Below, piece after piece: positions 24,225-36,878 of a stretch of DNA of 64,000 nucleotides (position 1 is the stretch's first letter; each line of letters opens with the position of its first letter). The notes beneath the pieces are model-generated. The model was given only the letters and a program-made list of their open reading frames with translations, was not told where the DNA came from and searched no databases. The position numbers were made by a program, and so were the translations under genes. This stretch comes from Arachis hypogaea (taxonomy: Eukaryota > Streptophyta > Magnoliopsida > Fabales > Fabaceae), in NCBI RefSeq assembly GCF_003086295.3, contig NC_092040.1:6262001-6326000 (forward strand), read 5' to 3'.

Positions 24225-25786
24225 AAAGTTAAAAGAATGACCAATGTAGTATTTATTTATGCTCTGAATGATACACTCATAAACTTTTCTTCAATTTTTT
24301 TTAATAATTATTACTTCATATAGTTGTCAAAAATAATTGTATCCAATTACATAATATAAACATATAATCAAATACGTGTTTGGTTTCAATCATACTAACA
24401 TATCACCAACAACTAAAATATCGTGGACTAAGGCCTAATTTTCTCACTTAATTAATAGTTTTCAGTTATATGAGAAGATTGAACTCCGCGACATTAGAAA
24501 TCAGAAAATAATATAGACTATGTTATTTTTATGGTGAGTTGTATCTTATCTTTCTTAAAATAATATGTAATTTAACATTTATAATATGTCAAAATTTAAT
24601 TAGCTGATATCTTAATTTAATTATTAAATATACTCATAACTTTAATTTAGTTATTTTAATTTGATTAACGTTAATATTTTAATCATAATAAAATTATTTT
24701 GTAATTAGTTATTATTTAAAATAAGAGAATATATATAATTTCTTAAAATATTAATAACCAAATTTTTTTTCTTAAGTTATTTTTTCGGAAAAAAAATTAT
24801 ATTCCTTCACCGATGCCGTTGTAATAAGCAATGCTGACATCGTCGTTATCTTTATAAATTATATTCCTTATTTTGTAAATTAAACCGCTGATACGACAGA
24901 GAATAAGAGTTAACAAATGTATTTTTAATTAACTATAATTCTTGTACAAATATATGGATGAAAATTAGCATACGACATGAAAATTATTACAGAATGTTTA
25001 AGTTGCTATCAACAAGTGAAAGGTTTTACCATCAATCTAACCAAATCAATAAAAAGTTCTTTATGATGATTTTTTTTTCAAAAAGAATGATTCGAAAAAA
25101 AATAGTTTTGGTTATTAATATTTTAAAAAATTATATAATTATTTATTTTAAATTATAATTTAATTATAAAATAATTTATTATAGTTAAGATATTAATTAT
25201 AATTAAATTAAAATCATTCAAGTTATTAATATACTTAATAATATAATCAGATTAAGATTTTATTTTAGTATGTCATAAAAGAATAAAATATATCTTATTT
25301 TAAAGAGAACCGCATTTATCTATTTTTATACTGATTTAGCCTAAATTTTCTCAATTATTATTTGCGCATACATATATAATAAAGAAATCACATGTTTTGT
25401 TTTTTTTTATATAAGATATGTCTGAGATTATTAATTAAGTGCAACTAAATTCGTGGGTAGATTATCTAAAAGTTCCAGTTGAAGCAGAATATTATTAGTA
25501 ATCTTTAATTTATGTTATCTCATCGCTAACGTCTCGTGGAATATATATACATATATACTTCTGTTGCGTATCTGTCGTAGTCCATAAAAAAATTAAATTA
25601 AATACCTCTTTTAATTAACATTCCTAACAAACAGCAAGAAGACAAATGCATTAAGAAATTAGAATAGCTATCATGCATTCCGCTGAAGAATAAAAACTAT
25701 ATAACTATATATAGTGTATTGCTTGGTTTCCAAGTTCCAACCACTGAAAATTATTGTTTTATGGGCGTCTATATAGCCCACACTAA
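24225..25786. other. Intergenic, no gene recognised
   Basis: Very AT-rich; only short chance frames (for example 66 codons at 24958-25158, mostly from AT-rich sequence). Confidence 0.6.
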
Positions 25787-26690
25787 AGGTAGCATTTTAG
25801 TTAGGGACTGAGATTAAAATTAGAACACTGAAATTTAGTATTATATTTGGCGGTAAGAGATTTTTCGTTTTTAAAATTTTAGTCTGTTCAATACTTTAAA
25901 AAAGTGAGAATATAAAGATTTAAAATTTTGAAAATAAAAACTGAAATTTTAATAATATTTTTTTATTATTTTTATTACGATGGGTAATCGGAGATTAATG
26001 GAATGAGCTTGCGAGGTTGACCCAAACGTTAGAAGGAGGCGGTCTCCGACTTGGCTTGCGTTTGGGAGCTGCTGTCCGACTTGTATGTATGATGAGATGG
26101 GGTGGTACTTGCAAAGACACTCTGATGCCTAAGTTAGCAAAGGGTTTAGCAGGTTTAGAGAGTATTGAAATTTAGGGATACCTGGTGTCAATGTATTTAT
26201 AGTAGTGAACCAATAACTACCGTTGGAGTAGTTTCACCTTTTAAGGTGGATAACTGTCTCTTTATTTTAGAAAAGTTGAGATATGATTTCTGGAAATGGG
26301 TTGAGAAATTTTAGGGGCAGTTACTTATTTGAACAAGGGTTATCTGCCAGCTAACCTTCGATCCCGACTTTCTTAAAGCGAGATTTGTATCGAATTCGAC
26401 CTCTTCTGAGGAGGTCGGTGAGTAGTGAAGGCCAATCTTTAGATTGGATCTTTTTGACTCATTTGGACCTGGGCCTTAATGTTGGGTCGGGGTATGAACA
26501 CTTTTTATTTAATTTTTTAAATTCTAATTCTATCTTTCAATCTCTATATTTATTTTAAATTAAACATAATACTGATAACACCAAACACAATATAAAAATT
26601 TAATTCAGGCTTAGTCTCTCAATTTCTGTCTTTCAATCTCAATCTCTTAATTTTAGTCTCTCAATTTTAGTCTCTCTTTCAAATACAACT
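25787..26690. mobile_element. Tourist-like MITE, interrupted
   Basis: Possible TAA duplication at 25784-25786 and 26691-26693. The ends AGGTAGCATTTTAGTTAGGG and (reverse complement of the right end) AGTTGTATTTGAAAGAGAGA are imperfectly inverted, and further inside TTAGTATTATATTTGGCG pairs with an inverted TATATTGTGTTTGGTG. The 3-bp TAA duplication suggests PIF/Harbinger type. Ends are degraded, so classification is tentative. Confidence 0.5.
25982..26500 (-). mobile_element. LTR-like insert (possible solo LTR) inside the Tourist-like MITE
   Basis: About 520 bp, richer in G+C than its surroundings. Read on the minus strand it opens TGTTCATACCCCGACCCAAC and ends near CCGATTACCCA, the TG...CA form of an LTR, and it contains the short inverted pair GACCTC(TTCTGA)GAGGTC. 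I did not find a matching 5-bp target duplication, so the exact boundaries and the solo-LTR reading are uncertain. Confidence 0.45.
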
Positions 26691-26693
26691 TAA

Positions 26694-28074
26694 AAGTCAA
26701 GGTATAATGCGTGCAGCTATATATATATAATTAAAATTGACAAATGAAGATTACTCAATTAGTAAGCAAAATCCCGTAACAAAAATGGTTTGGAATTTAA
26801 TTTATTTAATAAAAATGTTTGACAATATGTATTTAAATTTTCTTTGCTTGCAGTGCTATTTGTGACATATATATCATATGGCATAATGAGAATGAGAAAA
26901 TTACTGCAAAATACTTTAGGCTGCCACCTCATAGTTTTTCTACCTATAATTCACACACGGTATAGCGGGTAGACAGTGCCCAAAAAAAAGTGTGAAGTGT
27001 GAACAATAATGTCCTTCTCACCATTCCACCACCAATTTACTCATTAGTCATTACAATCGTCTTATTCTTTTGCAAATACATAAGAGAAAATTAAAGGTTT
27101 CAATAAAGTGGGTTGGAGAATAATCCCTTGACGAAGCAACCATTTCAGAAACAGATTAGAAGCATAACAACAAAGTTTGTGTTTATTTTCTTCATGCGTG
27201 TGTGAAATTAAGATTAAGATATATTATAAATGTAGATAGCATATTCTTTCAATGCCATGACGATAATAAGGGGATTAAAATAAAACACAAAAAGTAGCCT
27301 TGATTGAAGCCTGTGACGACCTTTCTTGCAGTCATTTCACCTTTATATGCCCATTTCTTGCATTTCTAAAACAAATTTTAATATTAAGGTAAGCGTCAGC
27401 GACTTTGTTTATCTCATGAAACTGACACTCACTACCACAAGAATATATAGTATATCACTATAAATGTGCACTTCATTAGTTTAATATTCATTTCATCATT
27501 AAAGTTAGCAATTTTGTATTTATTATACTTAAAAAAAGTATTAGTATGCACCCGGATGTGCGTGTTTGATTATACAAATTGTTTCTACCAAGAACAAAGA
27601 TTGAAATTTTCTTCTTGTCGATTTTGACCGTGGCAGCCTGGAGAACAATTATTAACTATAAAGAGATCGCGGTAGTGAATAGAATAATCTTTCCTATTTG
27701 GAAGAAAACTCCTCAAGAGAAAACGTTGAACATATAATATCCCCAAAGATTTTGCCAAAATAATAAAAATGGGTATGGGCCATGTATACCTTATTAATTC
27801 ATATTCATCAATTTTAAGTTATAATTAAGTTAAAAACTGTCATTTAAATCACCATGTTATACAAATTATTAGTAGAAGATAATTCTAACATATTTAAATA
27901 AAGTTGCTTGTACTTATTTAAAGGACTAAAACCAATTTCAAACACAAGAAGGCAAAAAACCTGACAAACGAGCAAAGGAGCTCGAGGACAATTTTGAAAT
28001 TTATTTTCACATACACAAGCTCAACTGCTCAAGCTTGCTGGACACATTACAATGGACTTCAAGTTTTATTTCTT
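26694..28074. other. Intergenic, no gene recognised
   Basis: AT-rich; no conserved frame or element termini seen. Confidence 0.6.
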
Positions 28075-29358
28075 GAGTATATACCTATTTTGGTTTTCAA
28101 AGAATTTTAAACCAGACATTTTAGTCCCCAACTAAAATTAATTACTCGATTGGTCTCTAACCATAAATTTCGTCAGTTCTTTAGGTCTTTTATTCCGTCA
28201 ACTCTAACGAAGGACAATATAGTCCCTAAAAAATCTAATAGGGAACAAAATGGTCTCTGATTTCCTCTGTTCGGAAACGACACTGTTCTCCCTCAATTTC
28301 CATCATATCTCGTATAACACTAACAATCTAACACTGTAACTTCAAGCTACACAATGCACACTTTACAACTTTAATGTTCACAAAGAAAAAATTCTCAACT
28401 TGTTCTCAATAAATTCATACTCAGGAAAATAATGACTATGTCTCGCAACTACTTGTCGTCTTCGATGGATTACATGGATCTAGACAACAAGTCTAATTTG
28501 TTAAGACTCGTCATTATCGTTGCTATCTCCCTCCTTCTCTACCATATCGTCTCCATGACCACGTTGTCTACCATTTTGATCGCTTCCTTCAACTTCTTCT
28601 TCGAACCAATGTTCAGTAATCGCTTCAGTTTTCATATGAGCGGCAACGACAACATTGTTCATTGTACTAATAGCTTGGATACGAGGTTGAAACTGTCTGC
28701 CAACATGGACTCTGAGAATATGATGTCAAAGGAGAATCTTCTCATGATGTCCTAATGTCCAATAATCTATATTGCTTGCCAAAGAGTGAGGAAAGGCGTG
28801 TCCTTGGAGCAGTTGTGGAACTTGGTCTTAGGGATGTCGTGGACGTTGTCGGGGTTAGATGTGTTGTTATCGAGAACGTGGAAGTGGATGCTTATGGTGG
28901 GTGAAGTGCAGATGAGGTGGATGTACCAGTATCAGAGATTTAGGAAGTTTGTGGTCCATGACATGTTGAGGTAGATGCGACACGTGTGACAATTACACTA
29001 TGACTTAATCTTGGAGTTAAATATGAGGAAGGAAAAGATGAAAAAAAGACGGTGAAGGTGAAGAAGGAGAGTATGAATATTATTGTTATGCGAGATATGA
29101 TAAAAATTGGAGAAGAACAATGTCATTTTCGAATAAAAGGGTCAGAGATCATTTTGTCCCTTGTTAGAGTTGTCATGGATCATTTTGTCCCCTGTTAGAG
29201 TTGACAGGGACCATTTTATCTTCCGTTAGAATTGACGGAGCCAAGGATCTAAATGACTGACGGAATTAATTGTTAGGGACCATTCAAGTAATTAATTTTA
29301 GTTGGGAACTAAAGTGTCTAATCCGAAATTTTTTGAGGACCAAAATGGGTATATACTC
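28075..29358. mobile_element. Mutator-like element with about 190-bp inverted repeats (1284 bp)
   Basis: The ends GAGTATATACC / GGTATATACTC continue into long imperfect inverted repeats (about 28075-28265 and 29145-29358) sharing AACTAAAATTAATTACT and CCGTCAA-TCTAACG. The flanks TTATTTCTT and TTTTTTCTT match at 8 of 9 positions, consistent with a Mutator-type target duplication. The interior has no transposase but is less AT-rich and has a 107-codon frame. Confidence 0.8.
28432..28755 (+). CDS. Unrecognised 107-aa frame inside the Mutator-like element
   Basis: I do not recognise this protein. It opens MTMSRNYLSSSMDYMDLDNK; residues about 22-57 are strongly hydrophobic (LVIIVAISLLLYHI...TILIASFNFFF) and could span a membrane once or twice, and the tail is polar. 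It sits between long terminal inverted repeats, where Mutator-like elements sometimes carry captured host gene fragments. It may equally be a chance frame. The frame is intact in both copies, but that is not independent evidence because the copies are probably the same locus. Confidence 0.3.
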   Translation: MTMSRNYLSSSMDYMDLDNKSNLLRLVIIVAISLLLYHIVSMTTLSTILIASFNFFFEPMFSNRFSFHMSGNDNIVHCTNSLDTRLKLSANMDSENMMSKENLLMMS

Positions 29359-29459
29359 TTTTTTCTTTATTGTTCACATTGGATTTATTATAATTTGCCG
29401 TTTTTGATCTTTTATATTTTTCACATCAAAAACTCAAAATTGCTTATACTTTTTTTTTC

Positions 29460-32400
29460 ACCTCCGGTTCTTCTAATTTTTCTTATATTTTTTAACAACT
29501 AATTTCCAATAACATTTAGCCCCTAACCATGTAGCTCTTATCAAATTGCATAGCAAAAAAGCGTATTCCATTAATTCCACTTTTTAGAATAAACTTAACA
29601 AATTAGGCTTTGTATTATCTTCCTCTTATACAAGTTGTGACCTATTGACAATATATTCTGGGTTGCTCTTCATAGCAGCATTCTAACTTTTGGTGGGACA
29701 TCCATTTTTCATATTTTTTTATAAGTCTCTTATATCTTCATTTATTGACAGATTTTCTTGGTCAAATTCTTGACTTTCCGTTTTAGCCACATGCTATCCT
29801 ATTCTGATGGTGTAACTCTCATTTTTTTTCCATGGCTACTACAAGCAATCTTCTTAGTTTACGACACCAATAAAGGTTTTTAAAATTGCTCTGCTGATGT
29901 CGTGGGAAAATATTCCTATAATTTTCCTTTCGTTCTATCCTCTCCCTCCATAATCAGCTCGTTAACTTTGGTCTTGTCACAACTTTCTGCATTCAAAGCC
30001 TTATTCTTTTTAATAATCCAATTATCTTTCCAAATGCACACTTTTGATCTATCTCCTATGCTCCACTTGCCTCTTGCTCTGTAAAGAGCTTTCTCCCATG
30101 CAAAATACTTCTCAAAATCCATGATGTTTTTTTTTAATTTTTTGCTATCTAGAAATTACTTTCTGGAAAGTATAATCATCTTAGAATTTAGACTCAAATC
30201 AAATTTGAGTTTTGATGGCTCTTCAAGTCTGTTTTGCAAGATAGGAATGTTTTGTGATTTCAAATCCTTGAATCCTAAACCCCCATCCAACTTACTCTTC
30301 ATAATGGATTCCCAATTTTTCAATGGATATCTCACTCCCTTCCTTATGTTGCCCACCAGAATCGCGTGCCACCTTAACGCATATTCTTCTACAAAACTAT
30401 TTTAAAAATTTTATGACGTTCATAGCGTATAATGGTACCACATGAATTACTGCTTTGATTAGAGTTTTTTGTCCGCTTGATTTAATAATTTCTCCTTTCA
30501 TCCTTCTAATTTATTCATTATTCTCTCTTCAATCCATGCTAAAACTTTGCTTTGAGATCTTTTTCAAGTAGCTGGAAGACCAAGGTACTTTTCAGGTGTC
30601 TCCCATGAAGCCATGCCTAGTATCTCCTCAATATCAACCCTTTTTTCTGAATTGACACATGATTCCCAAAAGTGACACCCGACTTATTCAGATTTATCCT
30701 TTGTCCAGACGTCTATGTGTATTCATTTAGCACTGAAATAATTTGATAAGCTTCTTCTTTATCTTCTGCAAAAATAATGTAGTCATTTGCAAACAAAAGA
30801 TGAGTAATTGTAGGGGCGGTAGGAGTAATCTTTAATCCAGAGATGTTACCTTCATTATGTGCTTCCTGCATCAAAATAGTAAAAATTTTGGTTGCCAAAA
30901 TGAAGAGGTAGGGAGATAAAGGGTCACTCTGTCTTAGGCCTCTTTGCGGCTTATTCTTTTGGACGACTCGTCATTGACCTTAAATCTATAATTGGTATTT
31001 CTGACACATTTCATCACTAATTCCACTCATCTTTCATTAAATCCAAACTTTTTTAAAACATTCTCAAAAAAATTTTATTATAATCTGTCATATGCTTTAT
31101 TCATGTCTAACTTGATTACCATGTTGTTAGATCCTCTTCTTCGTTCTATTCAGGCTATGATATACCTCTTACACGAACTCCATATTATCTTGTATCAATC
31201 TCCCTCCTACGAATACACTTTGAATTGATGAAATTACATCCTTCATTGGTCCTTTCAGCCTCAACACTAAGATCCTTGATATAATCTTACATATGAAATT
31301 ATAACAACTAATAGTCTTAGCTGGTTAAGTCTTTTCGAATTTTTAATTTTTGGGATCAAGACCACTGTGGTTTCACTAATGTATTCTGGCAATAGCCTGT
31401 TTTTGAAAAACTCTTTAACAACTGTACATACCTCCTTCTTGATTGCCTTCCAATATTTCTAATAAAACAACCCGTTTAAACCATCTGGTCTTGGAACTTT
31501 GAGACTCCCATGCTAAAAACTACATTCCTTATCTCATCTTTAAGACCTCAAAAATCAACCTTCTGTTCATTTCTTCCGTGACCCTCACTGAATCTTTTTT
31601 AAGATGTTGTCATACCTTTGTCTTATAGTCGAAGTGAACAATACTTCAAAATCCACTTCAATGTGCCTCGTTACTTCTTTCTTCTCTCCACCCAATAACC
31701 TACTTCATTTTTCAATTTTAAATGCGGTTTGTCTCTCTTCTCTGGATGGTTGTTGCATGAAAGAAGAATGTGTTTTTATCGTCCCACTTCAACCACTTTA
31801 ATCTGGATCTTTGGCCCGAAAATTTTTCCTCTTGCTTCCATAATGTTGTTATTTTCTCCTTTAACACTTGTACCCGATTTTGCTTCTTTTCGGTGAAATC
31901 TAAATCTTGTAACTTCTTCGACTCTTTTTTCAATCTATTTATTTTTTATCTGCCCATTTGAATGTAAATTTACTCTACTTTTTCAGATTTTTCTTGCAAT
32001 TATTCATCCTCCTTGTTATCCTTGTCCATTCGCAGTTCTGTGAGATTTCTTTCTCCCATCCTTTCTTAATAATATTTTCACATTCCTGATGGTAAGCACA
32101 AAATGCCTTAAATTTAAAGCTCTTGTTTATCCTATATACTAATTTTGGGTTCAAAATTAACAGGCAATGATCCAAGCTTATAGCAGACATAGTTGAGAAT
32201 GAAGCATTCTCAAACAAAATCTCCATTCCGAATTAACTAATGCCCTATCAATCTTTTCTTTAGTTACAAACTCGTTTCTCGGATACTAAACCAAGTAAAT
32301 CTATCCCCTTTGAGATCTAAATCCATAAAGGTTAGAATCAACAAAGTTTCTGAACTTTTTTACTTGGCAATGTGGCTTTGGGTGTAAACCCATCTTCTCC

Positions 32401-33960
32401 TTTTGAGTCAAAACGTCATTAAAATCACCTATAAAATGCTGAGGTTCAACCTTGTTACAATTGTTGTTGTGATTTTTCTCCATTGCTTTCTCTTCCTGCC
32501 AAAATTAGAATTGTTGTAAATAAGTTACATGCCCATGCATTTCCCTTTCCATCAACAATACCGGTCTTTATGTAGCTATCACACCAAAAGTAAACATCAA
32601 TATTATATATATCATTCCAAAAGACACATAGCCCTCTAGACAAACTTCGGAGTTCTATACAAAAAGTATTCACAAAATGTAATATTTTTATAATTTAATA
32701 ATAAATTTTCGTTTGCTCTTGTTTCAATAAGAAAAACTAAAGCTGACTTGATTTGCTTTCACGTATTGTGCAATTCAGAAACTGTCGTAAGGGCCACTAC
32801 CCCGCGACAGTTCTAGTTTATGATACTCATGGATGAGTTGGGGACATGTTTAAACCCACCTCTTCATCTATTGAGTCTTCTATGATCTCTTCTCTGCTCT
32901 ACTGGTCTTCCTCTATTGGCGTTGCTCTAGTTGGTCCTGGTGATTGCTTGCTTCTTTTACCAGCTTTCCAAACTTGTAGGGCAGCTTCTTCTCTGAACAT
33001 ATCTCCCATCAGCAATTGTTGTTCGTCCTCCCTTTTCCTTTTCAATTTCAGCTTTTCCTCCATTCCTTGTACAAGTTCTATTTCATATTCTGTAGCCACT
33101 ACTAATACTTTGCTTTTGTTTAGCTATAACTCTTCATCTTCATTTGCAAGTTCAACGTAATAAACACCCCATCAGCTGCTGTATATATCTGCTTGTTATC
33201 CTATTCTTCTAACTTTCTGTTTTAACTCAATGATCTCTGCCTGCACTCATATGATCCCTTTTATTATTATGTTGGGCTTCAATAGCATTGTTTTCTCTTG
33301 TATCTCCTTTCATTATCTCCTTTACCATGCTATTATTGAACCTTTTAAGTAGCTGTCCAATAGTGAGATTATTATATTCTTCTTGTGGCCCAATTCTAAA
33401 ATGATAAATATTTCATTGGGCCTTTGTAGAAGTCAACCCATGTACCTTTAATTGCAGATTCCTCTTTTAACACACTTGGCCCACCCGTTTCTTTGCCCTT
33501 CTCATGGATTCTTTTGTTGTCTTTAATATATTTGTTCCCCTTTTCACAATCCCAACATCTCTCTCCACTTCTTCTAATTTAATTCTCTACCAAGCAGATC
33601 TTCAAGGATATTCTTCTCTTTTTCACATCTCTATGATCTTCTTTACCAGTTCTTCTAGGATCTTCGGCTAAACTGTCCCCTTCTATTTCCCATTTTTTTT
33701 TGTCTACTACAAGCTTTACTCCCTGTTATCTCTTGTATTGACTCACCTCCCTTCCTTCAATCATGTTCTTCATGCGCCACCTCTCTCTCATTCTACCTCG
33801 AACTACTCTCTTCTCTGCTTACCCTGTATTCTTTTGGCTTCAACGCTCTTGCTTGTGCTACTCCCCAAACCAGCCAATACCTTGTTTCTTGGTTCCAATT
33901 GACATTGTCGTTAATTCTTGCATTTTTTTGTTATGATTAATACGTGTTCTACATCAGAGG
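29460..33960 (-). mobile_element. Dead L1-type LINE retrotransposon
   Basis: Minus-strand pieces in L1 order. ORF1 tail, about 32900-33930 (basic and acidic, no intact frame). ORF2 endonuclease, about 32000-32840: MSII-stop-NCRG opening, GDFNDVL, LDHCLLIL in place of the usual SDHCP. Pre-RT region, 31718-31933 (LKWLKWDDKNTFFFHA). Reverse transcriptase, about 30713-30960 (RGLRQSDPLSPYLF, then FANDYIIFAE). Post-RT, 30156-30356 (GGLGFKDLKSQN) and 29916-30122. A zinc-knuckle-like VPPKV/LLW segment lies near 29620-29720. The catalytic FADD is FAND here, the tryptophan near the endonuclease start is a stop codon, and several frameshifts occur. The 3' end may be the T run at 29449-29457. Outer limits are approximate. 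Confidence 0.85.
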
Positions 33961-35769
33961 ATCAGAAATGTCTCATAGGGTGTGATAACACATAATATTA
34001 AAAATTATATAAAAAATGATATAATATAAGATGTATTATAAAATATACGATAGAGAATATATTTAAAGTACAAAAAATATGTTTGTACTATCGTATCATA
34101 AAATTCATCGATATAATAGAATTTGTGTCAAATTTTTGAGTAATTTTTTTTCATATAATTAAAAGACAATTAGCAAGAAATTATCTTTCATTTTGTTTAT
34201 GGGTTATTTTTTACAATATTCATAGTTGAAAAAGATCTCTTAGTTGTACCAGTTGAAATAGAGAGAAATTAATACCAAATGAATAAAAAAATACGGTTAT
34301 AAAAGAAAAAAATCATTTATGAGATTTGAAAATTTTATTTAATTAAAAAATATTAGTAATAATATTTTTTTCATATTTTTTAATATTATTACTTATTTTT
34401 AAATATTAGAAATCATTAATATTTAAATTGAATTAAACTTTTATTTATACTAAATTAATACTAATATTTTACTAAATATTTTTTTTAAATTAAATTAATA
34501 TATAACTTATTACTAATTAATTGTTTTCTCTTAACTTATCAATGCCTTTAGTAATCTATCATGTTTAAATAAAAACCAGTGGGTTGGGTTTTGAATATGG
34601 AATTGCTATTTTAACTTTAAAAAAATTATATTTTTAGAGTATTTACTATTAGATCTTCAGCTCTAGTCCTCTACAACAAGCCTTTTTATTTTCAATCTCC
34701 TTTGATGATTCCACATTATGATTCTTGGAGAATCTATGTATTGGACCCAATTTCCAAAAATATGTCTAACTTAGATATGGAATTTTCTTGCATCCACATT
34801 TAAAAATTTAGAATATAGTCTCTTAGATTCTAAGCCCTTATTTTAATATTTGTAGCCTTTCATCTTGTTCTGGAACTAGATTTGTTTTTGTTCCACTTCA
34901 GAAGTTGGCATATCTTCAAGATTTTCTCAAACTCCAATTAGAGTGTTCTTGATGATTTTGAAGAGGCAAGCTCTTTGTTTGTGATCACTTTTCCAACAGA
35001 TTCAAGCAGTCTATTTTAAACTTTTGTTGCGCCGTCTTCTGTAAAAGATTTTTTTTTCTATGAATTCAAGTCCAAAGTTTCTTCATCGAAAATCAATAGG
35101 TTTTAAGATATTATTGTTCAAGTATTTGTTGTTTTTTGCAATTTGTATACCGGTGATTTGTGGGTAATGATGAATAAGTATAGAATAGGAAAAATATAAG
35201 TAACTAACAATATTTTTGAATAATGTGATAACAATGTGAGTTAATAGAGTTAAAAGAGTAAATTAATCTTGAATTTAATTAGTACACATTAATTAGGATA
35301 TAGTGTATTTTTATTTAATTTGGTAATTATTTATATTATCAAGATGATCATTATTTAACTAGCACTCCCGAATAGAATGTGTGTTAGTTAATTATGCGTA
35401 ATGATGGATATTGTATAGAAAATATTAGGTTAGATTTTACTAGAAGAAGTAACGAAGATGTTGTTATAATGTACTGGATAAGTCAGAAGATATGTTTATA
35501 TGATATATTGATTAAGTGTAAAAAAAAAGAACCATATGTTCTTAGAAAACTCTCGTGTCATGAGTGAAACATTCTCCTAAGAGAAAAATGTACCACAGGT
35601 TCTTTACTTTCGATTAATTCTTAATTTCTAGTCTTTCTGTTTCCTTTTGGGCTTGATGCCGCGTTATAATACCAAAAAAGAACATACACATTCATATCTC
35701 CCAAAAATCCAACCACCCGAGCAAAATAATACCCAAGACTTACCACTCCACTAAGATTTGATGATTAAG
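33961..35769. other. Intergenic between LINE and separase, no gene recognised
   Basis: AT-rich to about 34600, then mixed composition without a frame I recognise. This stretch lies beyond the part of the right copy visible in the window. Confidence 0.55.
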
Positions 35770-36878
35770 TCAACGAGTATCAAGTGGCCATGGACGAAAC
35801 TCTCTTTCTTCACACAAAATCCGAGTAGGAACACCGTAGCATACAGGTGCTGCACCTGTCATAAATTCTTGTCCAAGCCCGTGCACGACCATGAAAGTCC
35901 AAGTGTTGGTGGGTGATCACAGTTGTTAGGGCATTTTTTCAAGTTCAAATCTTTTCTTGACCCACGCCTGGAGCAAGTATTTACCAAATGTACTGATATC
36001 TTTTGCTGATATTTTCCACAAATTAGCAACAATAGCCGGAGAACCGGCTGCAAGATATTGCAGGGGAATACATAGCGGTGCACAGTTACTCTGCAAGTAA
36101 ACGGTACCGCTGTTGCACCCTAACAAACACCACAGCACCACATTTTTTTAGATGCTGAAAATTTTCCAAGCTAAAGTACTTTGTTCCTGTGAAAAAGTGA
36201 AAACACAACCGTCATCAGTAATAAGAAGAGATTGATAGTTATATTTAAATTTAGTGATATTTTATCAGAGTGTACCACTTCCATGCCGATGTATATAAAA
36301 AGGTCGTGCTTCTCCAATGCAGAAGCCCATAATTTTCGGGTTGGTGCCAAACCTGTGTTCCCCTGTGGAGTAACAAAATTTGATTCAGTAGACACACAAA
36401 TAAACCAATTATTCTCCTGCCAACTTCAAATTGCAAAATACCTTCAAATTGTTCTCTTTAAACCAATTCTCAAATTCATTTTGACATTCAGGGATGGTTC
36501 CATCTGGATTTAGTATATAGAAGGCATGCAGAGGATCTATTGAGGGAAATGAGGGACATTTTTCTTCTTCCGTTTTCTAACCACTACATATCATTTCTCT
36601 TTAATTAATCCATAGAGTAGAACTCGAAATTTAATTCCTAACTAGTTTTATGTCAGAGAACAATTACCTGCACCTCATAATCTAACACAAGAATAATTGG
36701 CTCTCTTTTACTATACTTATCTGCGTCCAGCTCAATCAATGCATGCTTCAACAGTTGAAAAGCTTTATCAGATGACACCCCAAAACCATCGGCTGCATTT
36801 AATAATATCCCACTCATTCCTTGATCACAATGGCCTACTTTAGCAATATAGCAGTCTTTCTTGCACTTTAGCTTTTCT
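35770..36878 (-). CDS. ESP: Separase C-terminal protease region (partial, frame-disrupted, cut by gap)
   Basis: Separase is the C50-family caspase-like protease that cuts cohesin at anaphase. Minus-strand exons: (gap)36878-36668, ending REPIILVLDYEVQ at a GT donor; 36576-36442 (DPLHAFYILNPDG, NEFENWFKENNLK); from 36362 (APTRKLWASALEKHDLFIYI), then the catalytic-His block GHGSG after a one-base frameshift; 36186-35770, with KYFSLENFQHLKKCGAVV, then after another shift LLGCNSG with the catalytic Cys, AGSPAIVANLW, and after a third shift APVCYGVPTRI to a stop at 35770-35772. The segment that normally follows LDYEVQ (around the RMPS motif) is not seen. All three breaks are small indels close to a contig end, so they may be sequencing errors and not true decay. 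The 5' part is lost in the gap. Confidence 0.8.
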
